Shown here: in pieces, positions 1 through 6,677 of the stretch
Position numbering within the stretch: position 1 is the stretch's first letter
Layout: the number at the start of each line of letters is the position of its first letter
Origin: Mucilaginibacter sp.
GTDB taxonomy: Bacteria > Bacteroidota > Bacteroidia > Sphingobacteriales > Sphingobacteriaceae
Reading direction: 5' to 3'
Length of the DNA: 12,882 bases
NCBI GenBank assembly: GCA_014376655.1
Contig: JACMRC010000074.1
Span: 1-12,882 of the forward strand
Translations under genes and position numbers: made by a program
Notes under the pieces: model-generated
What the model saw: only the letters and a program-made list of their open reading frames with translations
Told to the model about the DNA's origin: nothing
Database searches by the model: none

Positions 1-1031
1 CATAAAAACGCCAATGGTGTTAATACTTTCCAGCATAGGTTCATCAACTGGTCTACGCGTAAACGCGGCAATGTCCAGCGGATCCACATTTGTAGGCCTA
101 TTAAAGCTAATGTTTTTACTGCTATCCAAAATATGCCCCAGGCAGTTCCGGTTGTCCAATCGGCAAGGTGTACTGCGCCAATATTGGGCAGCGGTGTGTT
201 CCAGGCACCTAAAAACAAAATTACTCCTACCATTGATACCAGGAACATCATGGCATACTCTGCCAAAAACACCAAAGCAAATTGCAATGCCGTAAACTCG
301 GTATGGAAACCTGCTACCAACTCTGATTCAGCTTCCGGTATATCAAATGGAGCGCGGTTACTTTCGGCCAATGATGCTATAAAGTATATTATAAACGCAA
401 TAATTAAATGCGGCGCCCTAAATATGTTCCATGACAATATCCCACCGGTGGCAGATACATCCCAAAAACCTAAAAATTTTATTTTCTCTGCGGATAAGAT
501 CCCTTGTTGCATAGAGATAGTCTGTAGGTCCAGCGATTGGGCTATCATCACAACGGATATCAATGCAAAACCGGCAGGGATCTCGTAAGATATGATCTGC
601 GCTGCCGAACGCATAGCACCCAAGATAGAGTATTTATTGTTTGAACCCCAACCGGCCATTAATATGCCGAGGGTCTCAATTGATATAATTGCCAGGATAT
701 AATACAAGCCAATATTAATTTTGGCCGGCACCAAACCCGGTGCCCACGGCAATGCCGCAAAACCCAGGTATACCGCAACAAATATGATAACCGGTGCCAT
801 TAAAAAAAGCACCTTATCAGCAGCGGTGGGTATGATCATTTCCTTTTGCAGAAGCTTTAGCATGTCGGCGGCGGTTTGCAGCAGGCCGTATTTACCAACT
901 TCGGTAGGGCCAAGCCGCCCTTGTATAAATGCAGATACCTTACGTTCGGCATATACGCCAAACATAGTAAAGAAGGCTAAAAAAACAAATAAGCCTATCG
1001 CAACTAATAAATATGTAAGGTAAAAATTCAA
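1..1031 (-). CDS. nuoH: NADH-quinone oxidoreductase subunit H (NuoH), 3' end cut by window edge
   Basis: Membrane subunit of respiratory complex I that joins the peripheral arm to the proton-pumping arm and forms much of the quinone-binding cavity. The 343 codons read here show the family hallmarks: a first membrane helix ending in VYAERK (26-31), GPTEVG (41-46), the conserved loop SNNKYSILGAMRSA (130-143) and the quinone-site loop ESNRAPFDIPEAESE (223-237), followed by further hydrophobic helices and WIRWTLPRLRVDQ (316-328). NuoH is usually about 330-350 residues, so only a short C-terminal tail is missing. The start is chosen as TTG at 1031: a TAA stop lies three codons upstream in frame, and the first ATG (codon 23) would remove the first membrane helix. 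No Shine-Dalgarno is visible. The upstream neighbour is murI, 922 bases away, not nuoG as in a canonical nuo operon. The next gene downstream, off the window, would be expected to be nuoI. Confidence 0.95.
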   Translation of the reverse strand, partial: MNFYLTYLLVAIGLFVFLAFFTMFGVYAERKVSAFIQGRLGPTEVGKYGLLQTAADMLKLLQKEMIIPTAADKVLFLMAPVIIFVAVYLGFAALPWAPGLVPAKINIGLYYILAIISIETLGILMAGWGSNNKYSILGAMRSAAQIISYEIPAGFALISVVMIAQSLDLQTISMQQGILSAEKIKFLGFWDVSATGGILSWNIFRAPHLIIAFIIYFIASLAESNRAPFDIPEAESELVAGFHTEFTALQFALVFLAEYAMMFLVSMVGVILFLGAWNTPLPNIGAVHLADWTTGTAWGIFWIAVKTLALIGLQMWIRWTLPRLRVDQLMNLCWKVLTPLAFL

Positions 1032-1049
1032 CCAGATTTACTTTAGCTG

Positions 1050-1057
1050 CAAACTTA
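1050..1057 (-). promoter_or_regulatory. candidate -7 box for nuoH
   Basis: On the minus strand this reads TAAGTTTG, matching the Bacteroidota -7 consensus TAnnTTTG, and it ends 18 bases before the nuoH TTG start. No clear TTTG -33 box lies 17-23 bases upstream. A match of this quality is expected by chance about once in a region this size, so only its position favours it. Confidence 0.3.
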
Positions 1058-1141
1058 ATAAATTTTGAGGTGATAGGATTGGATAATTGTATAAAGTTGA
1101 CCGAATTAGTAGGAATTACGTCGGCCTCACCCCACCCCTTT

Positions 1142-1150
1142 CCTTTGGAG
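1142..1150. repeat. 9-base target-site duplication, left copy
   Basis: CCTTTGGAG lies directly outside the left terminal inverted repeat of the 1151-1376 element. An identical copy lies at 1377-1385, directly outside the right one. A perfect 9-base direct repeat abutting both ends is the expected footprint of DNA transposition. Confidence 0.8.
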
Positions 1151-1189
1151 CTACTGTGTGTACACATCTTTTAAATCAAATATAATTTT

Positions 1190-1341
1190 TGCCCTGTAAG
1201 GGCTACCCCTTTGTAGAAACAGGAATAAATTCTGATTGCCCCGTCAGGCGGCTACCCAAATTCGGCAAAGGGTAGCCACCTGACGGGGCAAAATTTACTG
1301 TTTTATAAATATTTCTACAAAGGGGTAGCCCTTACAGGGCA
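1190..1341. repeat. outer internal palindrome, 30-base arms
   Basis: Bases 1190-1219 pair without mismatch with 1312-1341. The arm contains GCCCTGTAAGGGCTACCCC followed by TTTGTAGAAA. It encloses a second palindrome (1236-1291) whose arms are related in sequence, so four versions of one unit (GCCCYGTMAGG..GGCTACCC) are arranged head to head, two per strand. Transcribed in either direction, this would fold into a long, very stable hairpin; as DNA it could extrude a cruciform. Confidence 0.9.
1236..1291. repeat. inner internal palindrome, 22-base arms
   Basis: Bases 1236-1257 pair with 1270-1291 with a single mismatch (C1249 against A1278) around a 12-base loop at 1258-1269. The arm sequence TTGCCCCGTCAGG.GGCTACCC is a diverged copy of the outer arm at 1190-1219. 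Confidence 0.9.
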
Positions 1342-1376
1342 TATACGGTTATGGAATACTTGTGTACACACAGTAG

Positions 1377-1385
1377 CCTTTGGAG
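1377..1385. repeat. 9-base target-site duplication, right copy
   Basis: CCTTTGGAG, identical to 1142-1150 and directly outside the right terminal inverted repeat. Confidence 0.8.
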
Positions 1386-1559
1386 AGGGGCTTTGAATAG
1401 CATTTTATAAAGTTTGCATTGAAAACTAATCTAAATCATGTATAAAAATCTTGTAAAGTGTATAAATCAGATGCATTATAATTGTACGCGGTGATAATAT
1501 TGGCGCACTAACCAGTAATTTATTTCCGGCGATATTAAGATTTACAGCCCGATTTTTCG

Positions 1560-1567
1560 TACATTTG
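1560..1567 (+). promoter_or_regulatory. orphan -7-like box pointing away from all genes
   Basis: TACATTTG matches TAnnTTTG on the plus strand, but there is no plus-strand gene downstream and no clear -33 TTTG. Two short hairpins follow (1577-1591 and one near 1600-1615). It could be chance or could start a small RNA. Confidence 0.2.
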
Positions 1568-1693
1568 TGTATCCCCTGCTCTGCAAGAGCAAACTAAACA
1601 CTTTATTTCAAAGTATTTACGTGTAATTTATATAATACGCTAAAAAACAAGAATTTAACTTAAATAAAGCACTGTAAAAACGTGTGAAAACGC

Positions 1694-1759
1694 GTGATTT
1701 AGTGGAATTAAAATGTGATTTAATGGCATTTAAGTGTGAAACAATAGAAAAACTGTGTG
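1694..1759. repeat. degenerate 21-base tandem repeat
   Basis: GTG recurs at 1694, 1715, 1736 and 1757, exactly every 21 bases. The units are related: GTGATTTAGTGGAATTAA at 1694, GTGATTTAATGGCATTTAA at 1715, then a more diverged GTGAAACAATAG unit at 1736. The first two units are clearly homologous and the others only weakly so. Confidence 0.4.
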
Positions 1760-1953
1760 TTTTTTTGCGGGTAAAAATTAAGCGTATTGAATGCCGTTAG
1801 GAGTTATTACTCATAACCGACATATGCACCCGGGCGCAAAATGAGCGCTTTAAGAAGCTATAAAGCAGCATACGAAGCAGTTGCCTAAAATAGATGTTAT
1901 AATATACTGAAGGTCAGTTAGTTACGCACATATCAAGCGTTTAGGGTCAGGCT

Positions 1954-2787
1954 TTAACATTTCAAATCTGTAACCGATACAAATTCAGAAGTTACCGGAG
2001 CCGAAAAGAATCGCGATGCATGGTGATCAAATTCTTTAGTATCATCAGTAGTGGTGTAGAATTTACGGGTATTGCCTTTGGTTAGCTTCTTTTCCAGTTC
2101 GGGATGTCTTTGCAGATAATCAATAAGGCTTTTGGCAACAATATCGCCCTGCGCTATAACATTTACATTGGCAGGTAAATGTGCCTTAATTTTATCCATC
2201 AATAATGGATAGTGCGTACAGGCTAACAACAACGTATCGATATTGGCTGATTTTTCCATTATTTCATCAAGGTATTCTTTTATAAAATAGTCTGATCCGG
2301 GTTTCTCGTATTCGCCGCTCTCCACCAATGGCACCCACAACGGGCAAGCCTGCTGGTAAACTTTAAGGTCAGGAAAAAACTTTTGGATCTCCATTAGGTA
2401 TGATTCTGATTGAACAGTACCTGTTGTACCTAATACCCCTATTTCTTTGGTGGTAGAGTAATTACCTATCACCTCGGCAGTTGGCCTTATAACGCCTAAT
2501 ACCCTTTTAGAGGGGTCGAGGCCCTTCATATCTAACTGCTGGATATTGCGTAGCGCTTTTGCTGAAGCGGTGTTACAAGCCAGTATAATAAGTGGGCAGC
2601 CCTGTTTAAACAACCATTGCACGCACTCCCATGTATATTGATGGATGGTATTAAACGACCGGTTGCCGTATGGCGCGCGGCTATTATCGCCTAAGTAGAT
2701 ATAATCATACCCGGGTAACTCCTCGGCAATCGACCGAAAAACCGTTAATCCGCCTATCCCTGAATCAAAAATACCTATGGGTTGCAT
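1954..2787 (-). CDS. murI: glutamate racemase (MurI)
   Basis: Cofactor-independent cytoplasmic enzyme that interconverts L- and D-glutamate, supplying D-glutamate for the second residue of the peptidoglycan stem peptide. The 277-residue length is normal. The N-terminus shows the substrate loop GIFDSGIGGLTV (5-16) with Asp8-Ser9, then YLGD (31-34) and PYG (39-41). The two catalytic cysteines are in place: Cys71 in ACNTASA (70-76) and Cys190 in LLACTHYPLL (187-196), the latter followed by the conserved His192. The ATG start at 2787 gives the standard N-terminus with no extension. It lies downstream of the uppS-bamA-ompH-ompH cluster on the same strand but behind a strong terminator, so it may have its own promoter or depend on read-through. 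Its association with these envelope genes is common in Bacteroidota (known context, from memory). Confidence 0.97.
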   Translation of the reverse strand: MQPIGIFDSGIGGLTVFRSIAEELPGYDYIYLGDNSRAPYGNRSFNTIHQYTWECVQWLFKQGCPLIILACNTASAKALRNIQQLDMKGLDPSKRVLGVIRPTAEVIGNYSTTKEIGVLGTTGTVQSESYLMEIQKFFPDLKVYQQACPLWVPLVESGEYEKPGSDYFIKEYLDEIMEKSANIDTLLLACTHYPLLMDKIKAHLPANVNVIAQGDIVAKSLIDYLQRHPELEKKLTKGNTRKFYTTTDDTKEFDHHASRFFSAPVTSEFVSVTDLKC

Positions 2788-2804
2788 GGTTGTTGAAGAT
2801 TGAT

Positions 2805-2870
2805 TATTGAAAGTTAAAGATTGGTATTGAAATCGATGAAATCAAAATCAATCTGTGAAATCTTTCAATA
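2805..2870. repeat. imperfect dyad in the murI leader
   Basis: TATTGAAAG at 2805-2813 is the exact reverse complement of CTTTCAATA at 2862-2870. Nested inside, AGATTG (2818-2823) pairs with CAATCT (2849-2854). The centre repeats GAAATC. It lies between the ompH terminator and the murI start, so any transcript entering murI from upstream would carry it. The sequence is low in complexity, and the pairing may be incidental. Confidence 0.4.
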
Positions 2871-2906
2871 AAATAAAAAAAGCGCATTGTATTGGAGTGC
2901 GCTTTT
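2868..2906 (-). terminator. intrinsic terminator after the second ompH gene
   Basis: On the minus strand, AAAAGCGCA (2906-2898) pairs perfectly with TGCGCTTTT (2886-2878) around an 11-base loop, and the stem runs into a T-rich tail (TTTTTTTATTTTATT). It begins 19 bases after the ompH stop codon (2926). It should close the uppS-bamA-ompH-ompH transcript before murI. Confidence 0.85.
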
Positions 2907-2925
2907 ATAAATGTATGAAATTAAA

Positions 2926-3465
2926 TTATTTTTTTGCACCTACAGCCGGAGCTGCGCCTATGCCTAATTTAACTTTTACGGAACCGATCAGATCGTCAGC
3001 CGCAGGGAATACTAATAATGATGTTTGTGACGAATCTAATACATAAGTATAACCTTTTTCTTTAGCCACAGCTTCAATTGCATTGTGAATTTTATCAGTT
3101 AACGGTTTCATTAACTCGTTACCTTTAGCCTCAACATCTTGTTGTGCTTTTGTCTGATAATCCTGAGCGCGTTTTTGCAAATCAGTTAATTCACTTTGTT
3201 TAGCAATTTTAGCAGCATCAGTCATGGTTGCTTGTTTAGCCTGGTAATCAGCACTACCTTTTTGAAGCTCTTCGCCTAATTTTTGTAACACGTCCATGTA
3301 TGTCTTTTTAAAGGCATCCATTTGTGCATTGATAGTTTTAAGCTCAGGAGTTAACTGAATCAGGTCACTTGTATTGATATAGCCAATTTTTTGTTGCGCT
3401 TTGGCAAAGTTGCCCATTAATAACATGCATACTGCAACTAAAGCAACTTTTAATGATTTTTTCAT
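2926..3465 (-). CDS. OmpH/Skp-family periplasmic chaperone (second copy)
   Basis: A predicted periplasmic holdase that binds unfolded outer-membrane proteins on their way to BamA. The 179-residue length is typical. The N-terminus is a signal peptide with a KKSLK basic start and a hydrophobic core, with likely cleavage after AKA at residue 23. Next comes the family's first strand KIGYINTSDLI (26-36), then a long heptad-rich, Lys/Gln/Glu/Ala-rich coiled-coil section (about 45-120) that would form the Skp tentacle. The C-terminal sheet returns with GYTYVLDSSQTSLLVFP, and the tail is rich in Ala, Gly and Pro. It follows the first copy after 55 bases and is followed by a strong terminator. The two copies share architecture but are well diverged, so this is an old duplication. 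Confidence 0.93.
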   Translation of the reverse strand: MKKSLKVALVAVCMLLMGNFAKAQQKIGYINTSDLIQLTPELKTINAQMDAFKKTYMDVLQKLGEELQKGSADYQAKQATMTDAAKIAKQSELTDLQKRAQDYQTKAQQDVEAKGNELMKPLTDKIHNAIEAVAKEKGYTYVLDSSQTSLLVFPAADDLIGSVKVKLGIGAAPAVGAKK

Positions 3466-3520
3466 TGTGTTTTTGTTCTGTGTTTAATTTTAAAATTGTG
3501 CGATTATATATATAAAAATT

Positions 3521-4051
3521 TTATTTAGCAAATACTCCCGGCTTTAATCCCAGGCGTGTTATAACATCGGCGCTTTTATCATAACGCGGATTTGCGTAAA
3601 GCATTATCACTTCGCTGTTTTTATCAAATATCATATCCAGGTTTTCTGCTTCGGCAACGGCTTGTACCGCTTTAGCTACTTTGTCCTGGATAGGTTTCAT
3701 TATCGAGCTGCTTTTTGTTTCAAGTTCGCCACTCGGACCAAATTTTTGACGTTGAAAATCTTTAGCTGCCTTTTCTTTAGTCACAACTTCGTCTTCGCGA
3801 CGTTTTTTCATATCAGCCGACATTAAAACCTGGTCGGCCTGGTATGCTTTATACATTCTGTCAATTTCCTGGAAACGGTTATCCACCTCTTTTTGCCATT
3901 GATCAGACAATGCGCCCAATTGTTTTTGCGCGGATACATAATCAGGCATGTGTTTCAGTATATAATCCGAATCAACATATCCAAATCGTTGTGCAAACGA
4001 CGCTGTAAAACCTAAGAACGTAAAAGCCAGTACTAAAATTACCTTTTTCAT
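3521..4051 (-). CDS. OmpH/Skp-family periplasmic chaperone (first copy)
   Basis: A predicted Skp-like chaperone acting in the periplasm on BamA clients. From the ATG at 4051 it is 176 residues. An in-frame TTG directly upstream (4054) would add one residue and is not needed. The signal peptide MKKVILVLAFTFLGF... is cut probably after SFA at residue 20. The mature chain opens with RFGYVDSDYIL, the first strand, followed by an acidic and basic coiled-coil section (about 40-110; DQWQKEVDNRFQEIDRMYK is a clear heptad stretch), and ends with the core sheet strand LDMIFDKNSEVIMLYANP. Only 13 bases separate its ATG from the bamA stop codon, so co-expression with BamA is nearly certain. It is longer in its tentacle and more charged than the second copy. 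Confidence 0.93.
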   Translation of the reverse strand: MKKVILVLAFTFLGFTASFAQRFGYVDSDYILKHMPDYVSAQKQLGALSDQWQKEVDNRFQEIDRMYKAYQADQVLMSADMKKRREDEVVTKEKAAKDFQRQKFGPSGELETKSSSIMKPIQDKVAKAVQAVAEAENLDMIFDKNSEVIMLYANPRYDKSADVITRLGLKPGVFAK

Positions 4052-4064
4052 CAACTTTTTCTAT

Positions 4065-6614
4065 TTAGTTAAAACCACCGCTTAAGCTTTGTGATATAGA
4101 GAAGCTAAACTGCCCTTTATTAGCCGTCGGTATTCCCGGTATTGCATCATAGCCATAACCATAATCCAAACCAAGTAAACCAAAAATAGGTAAATATATC
4201 CTTGCGCCAATACCTGTTGATCTGCGAATGTTATATGGGTTAAATTGAGAGAACTTATCCCAAACGTTACCACCTTCGGCAAATGCCAGTAAAAATATGG
4301 TAGCCGATGAGCTGGCAATAACAGGATGACGTAACTCTAAAGTATATTTATTATAGAAAGCACTACCAGGGTTACTGCTGGCAGTGTAGTTTGAACCTAC
4401 CGGTACTATAGAGAAGTTTTCATAACCACGTAAACCAATTATATCACTACCCTGTAAAAACTGGTAGCTCTGCATACCATCACCACCCAGTTTAAAGCGC
4501 TCGAACGGAGATCCCGGAACTACCGAGTTATACTCGCCAAGGAAACCAAACCTAACCTGGGTCATCAGTGTAAACTTACCTGCCAGGTGTATAAACCATT
4601 GCGCGTCAAATTTCACTTTATAGTACTCTACAAAATGATATAATTGCTCTTGCGTTGGCGGCAACTTATAGTTAATGTTATTAAATAATGAATATGGCGG
4701 CGTGCCTTGCAGCGTAAACTTGATATTTGAACCACCTGTAGGGAATATTGGCGATCCATCTAACGAGTTACGCGAAAGTTCTTGCGTTAATTTAATGTTA
4801 TAAGATGTACCATTAGAGAATAAATATCCAGGATAGTTATCCAAATTATAGTGGTCAAGGTTTAATGAGTAATTTAACTGGAACCTGTTATCAGGCCATT
4901 TTAAACGCTTACCTAAAGTAAAGCCAATACCGTTTATACGCAGGTTATTATAATTGGGATTATCCTTAGCATAGTACTGACCTGATGAGCTTCCTTGTGT
5001 ATACGCCGATACCGAGAAATATATTGGCCTTTTACCACCTAACCATGGCTCGGAAAAAGTAAACGAGAAGTTTTGGTACGATCTTCCGCTTGATTGCCCC
5101 CTGATGCTTAGTTTTTCGCCATCGCCTTTTGGTAACGGCTTATATTTATCAAGATGGAAAATATTGCGGATAGCAAAGTTGTTAAAAGTAAGACCCAGTG
5201 TGCCTACAAACTGGCCGCCACCAAAACCACCTGAAAGCTCTACCTGGTCTGATGGTTTTTCAACCACGTTATAGATCAAATCTACAGTACCGTCGGCCGA
5301 ATTAATGTTAACCGGGCGTGGCTCTGTTTTAGTATCATCAAAATTACCTAACTGGCCTATTATACGTGTACTTTCTATTAAGGCAGATTTCCTGAATTTT
5401 TGGCCGGGCAGGGTTTGCAACTCGCGTATAACTACTCTATCGTTAGTTACATCATTACCTTTAACCGTAACACGGTTTATAGTGTATTGCGGGCCTTCAA
5501 ATATGCGGATATCCAAATCAACAGTGTCATTATGCACTCCTGTTTGTACCGGGTCTGAGTTGTAGGTTAAATATCCATCATCCAAATAAAGTGATGAAAC
5601 ATCATCACCACTTGGGCCGCCACCGCTTAATCTTTTACTTAATGTTTCCTCGCTAAATACGTCGCCTTTTTTAATACGCAATACCCTATTCAAATCAATA
5701 TTGCTGTAACGGGCGTTACCAGACCATTTAATATTACCAAAGTAATACTTGCGGCCTTCGTAAACTTTGATTTTTACATCTACAGTTTCATAATCATGCT
5801 TGGTAACTGTATCACTTATCACTGCAGCATCCCTGTAACCGCGCTCCTGCATTTTTTCAACAAGTGTTTGCTTGTCTTCTATGTATTTATCGTCTTTAAA
5901 TTTTTTAGATCCAAATATGTTATAAAACTTACGAGTGCGCGTTTTTGATAAAAACCCTTTAAGTTTAGCTTGCGAGAAATCTTTATTGCCTTCAAAAGTA
6001 ATTAAGTTTATCATTACTTTTCTTCCCTTATCAACCGCAACATCTAATATTAAACTGTTTGCGTCTCCCGGATCAGGGCGTTGTTTAATAGTTACCGTAG
6101 CATTTAAAAAGCCTTTTTCGTGCAAATATTTTTTAATTATCGCATCGGTTTTATTTAGCAAATTGGTATTTACAATTTTGCCCTTATCATCTAATTTCTT
6201 GTTGATCTCTTCTATTTCGCTCTTGCGCAAGCCTGATAAACGCAGGTTTGATAAACGTGGCAACTCTTTAATAGCTATTTCAAGATATACGGTATCAAGA
6301 TTGATCTTGGTAACATATAGCTGCACATCGTCAAAAAGATTTTCTTTATATAAATTCTTTACAATGGCTGCGCTGGCTTCACCGGGTAACATCAGTTTAT
6401 CGCCCTTGTTTACTTTTGCAATTTGAGCCAACACATCTTTATCCAGGTGTACAGTACCTGTAACCGTAATACCGCCAATAATATACTCTTTAGGGTTAAG
6501 ATAACTCAAAGTGTCGGTATTTGACGGTCTAAAAACCTGTTGGTTTTGTCTGACCTGGGCAAGTGCAGCAGTACTTATTACAGAGAAAATTATAGCAAAC
6601 AGAAATTTATTCAT
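4065..6614 (-). CDS. bamA: outer-membrane protein assembly factor BamA (Omp85)
   Basis: The core of the BAM machine, which folds and inserts beta-barrel proteins into the outer membrane. It has 849 residues, a normal length for Bacteroidota. The signal peptide ends at ALA (17-19). Five POTRA domains follow, roughly at 45-118, 119-197, 198-287, 288-375 and 376-453; the strand endings IKELPRL, FEGN, YEGRKYYFGNI and FEGPQYTINRV mark the borders. The 16-strand barrel occupies about 455-849, and the conserved loop-6 motif appears as LRGY (728-731, VRGF/Y in the family). Late barrel strands FAEGGNVWDKF and GIGARIYLPIFGLLGLDYGYGYD are typical of the family. The chain ends SISQSLSGGFN, so the last strand is followed by a short extension instead of ending on an aromatic residue. 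It lies between uppS (63 bases upstream) and ompH (13 bases downstream). Confidence 0.97.
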   Translation of the reverse strand: MNKFLFAIIFSVISTAALAQVRQNQQVFRPSNTDTLSYLNPKEYIIGGITVTGTVHLDKDVLAQIAKVNKGDKLMLPGEASAAIVKNLYKENLFDDVQLYVTKINLDTVYLEIAIKELPRLSNLRLSGLRKSEIEEINKKLDDKGKIVNTNLLNKTDAIIKKYLHEKGFLNATVTIKQRPDPGDANSLILDVAVDKGRKVMINLITFEGNKDFSQAKLKGFLSKTRTRKFYNIFGSKKFKDDKYIEDKQTLVEKMQERGYRDAAVISDTVTKHDYETVDVKIKVYEGRKYYFGNIKWSGNARYSNIDLNRVLRIKKGDVFSEETLSKRLSGGGPSGDDVSSLYLDDGYLTYNSDPVQTGVHNDTVDLDIRIFEGPQYTINRVTVKGNDVTNDRVVIRELQTLPGQKFRKSALIESTRIIGQLGNFDDTKTEPRPVNINSADGTVDLIYNVVEKPSDQVELSGGFGGGQFVGTLGLTFNNFAIRNIFHLDKYKPLPKGDGEKLSIRGQSSGRSYQNFSFTFSEPWLGGKRPIYFSVSAYTQGSSSGQYYAKDNPNYNNLRINGIGFTLGKRLKWPDNRFQLNYSLNLDHYNLDNYPGYLFSNGTSYNIKLTQELSRNSLDGSPIFPTGGSNIKFTLQGTPPYSLFNNINYKLPPTQEQLYHFVEYYKVKFDAQWFIHLAGKFTLMTQVRFGFLGEYNSVVPGSPFERFKLGGDGMQSYQFLQGSDIIGLRGYENFSIVPVGSNYTASSNPGSAFYNKYTLELRHPVIASSSATIFLLAFAEGGNVWDKFSQFNPYNIRRSTGIGARIYLPIFGLLGLDYGYGYDAIPGIPTANKGQFSFSISQSLSGGFN

Positions 6615-6677
6615 TCGGATATTTTAGTGGGCTAAAAATAATTTATACAGTTGTTAAAATTTGTTAAACGGAAAAAT

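Larger units (their letters stand above)
1151..1376. mobile_element. MITE-like non-autonomous element, 226 bases
   Basis: The ends are perfect 16-base inverted repeats: CTACTGTGTGTACACA at 1151-1166 and its reverse complement at 1361-1376. They are flanked by a 9-base direct repeat (1142-1150, 1377-1385). Inside lies a large nested palindrome (1190-1341). The element is too short for a transposase, and the one reading frame that enters it on the minus strand (to about 1167) has no recognisable product. This combination fits a miniature inverted-repeat transposable element mobilised in trans by a full-length relative elsewhere in the genome. A 9-base duplication is made by several insertion-sequence families, and I cannot assign one. 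It sits between murI and nuoH inside an older intergenic hairpin. Seen: repeats and duplication. Inferred: mobility. Confidence 0.75.
1135..1390. repeat. intergenic GC-rich hairpin interrupted by an insertion
   Basis: If 1151-1385 (the insertion plus one copy of its target duplication) is removed, bases 1135-1150 and 1386-1390 rejoin. They form a hairpin with a 9-pair stem (one G-T pair) around a TTT loop: CCCCTTTCC / TTT / GGAGAGGGG. The preceding CCTCACCCCA and the stem resemble the short intergenic palindromes scattered through Sphingobacteriaceae genomes; that comparison is from memory. The stem itself is seen directly, and the insertion split its right arm. Confidence 0.6.
1391..1953. 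other. AT-rich intergenic stretch between the element and murI
   Basis: No convincing gene was found on either strand. The stretch contains a lone TACATTTG box (1560-1567, plus strand), a small perfect hairpin TGCTCT-GCA-AGAGCA (1577-1591), a second short stem ACTTT-ATTTC-AAAGT shortly after it, and a degenerate 21-base periodicity at 1694-1759. No U-rich terminator hairpin follows the murI stop codon (1954). The region may hold the 3' untranslated end of murI and decayed sequence left from a rearrangement. Confidence 0.5.

Noticed and set aside
133..588. 151-codon plus-strand open frame
   Set aside because: It lies wholly opposite nuoH, whose minus-strand translation has unmistakable family motifs; the plus product has no recognisable domain.
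940..1167. 75-codon minus-strand frame overlapping the start of nuoH
   Set aside because: It is in another frame from NuoH, runs into the mobile element's terminal repeat, and has no recognisable product.
1190..1341. CRISPR-like repeats
   Set aside because: The four related arms are in opposing orientations within palindromes and lack uniform spacers; this is a nested inverted repeat.
1724..1801. 25-codon plus-strand frame starting ATGGCATTTAAG
   Set aside because: Too short, no ribosome site, no neighbouring plus-strand gene, and it overlaps the 21-base repeat; most likely chance.
5935..6426. 163-codon plus-strand open frame
   Set aside because: Antisense shadow of the bamA POTRA region; the Leu/Ser/Phe-rich product is typical of reverse-strand reading of a Lys/Asp-rich gene.
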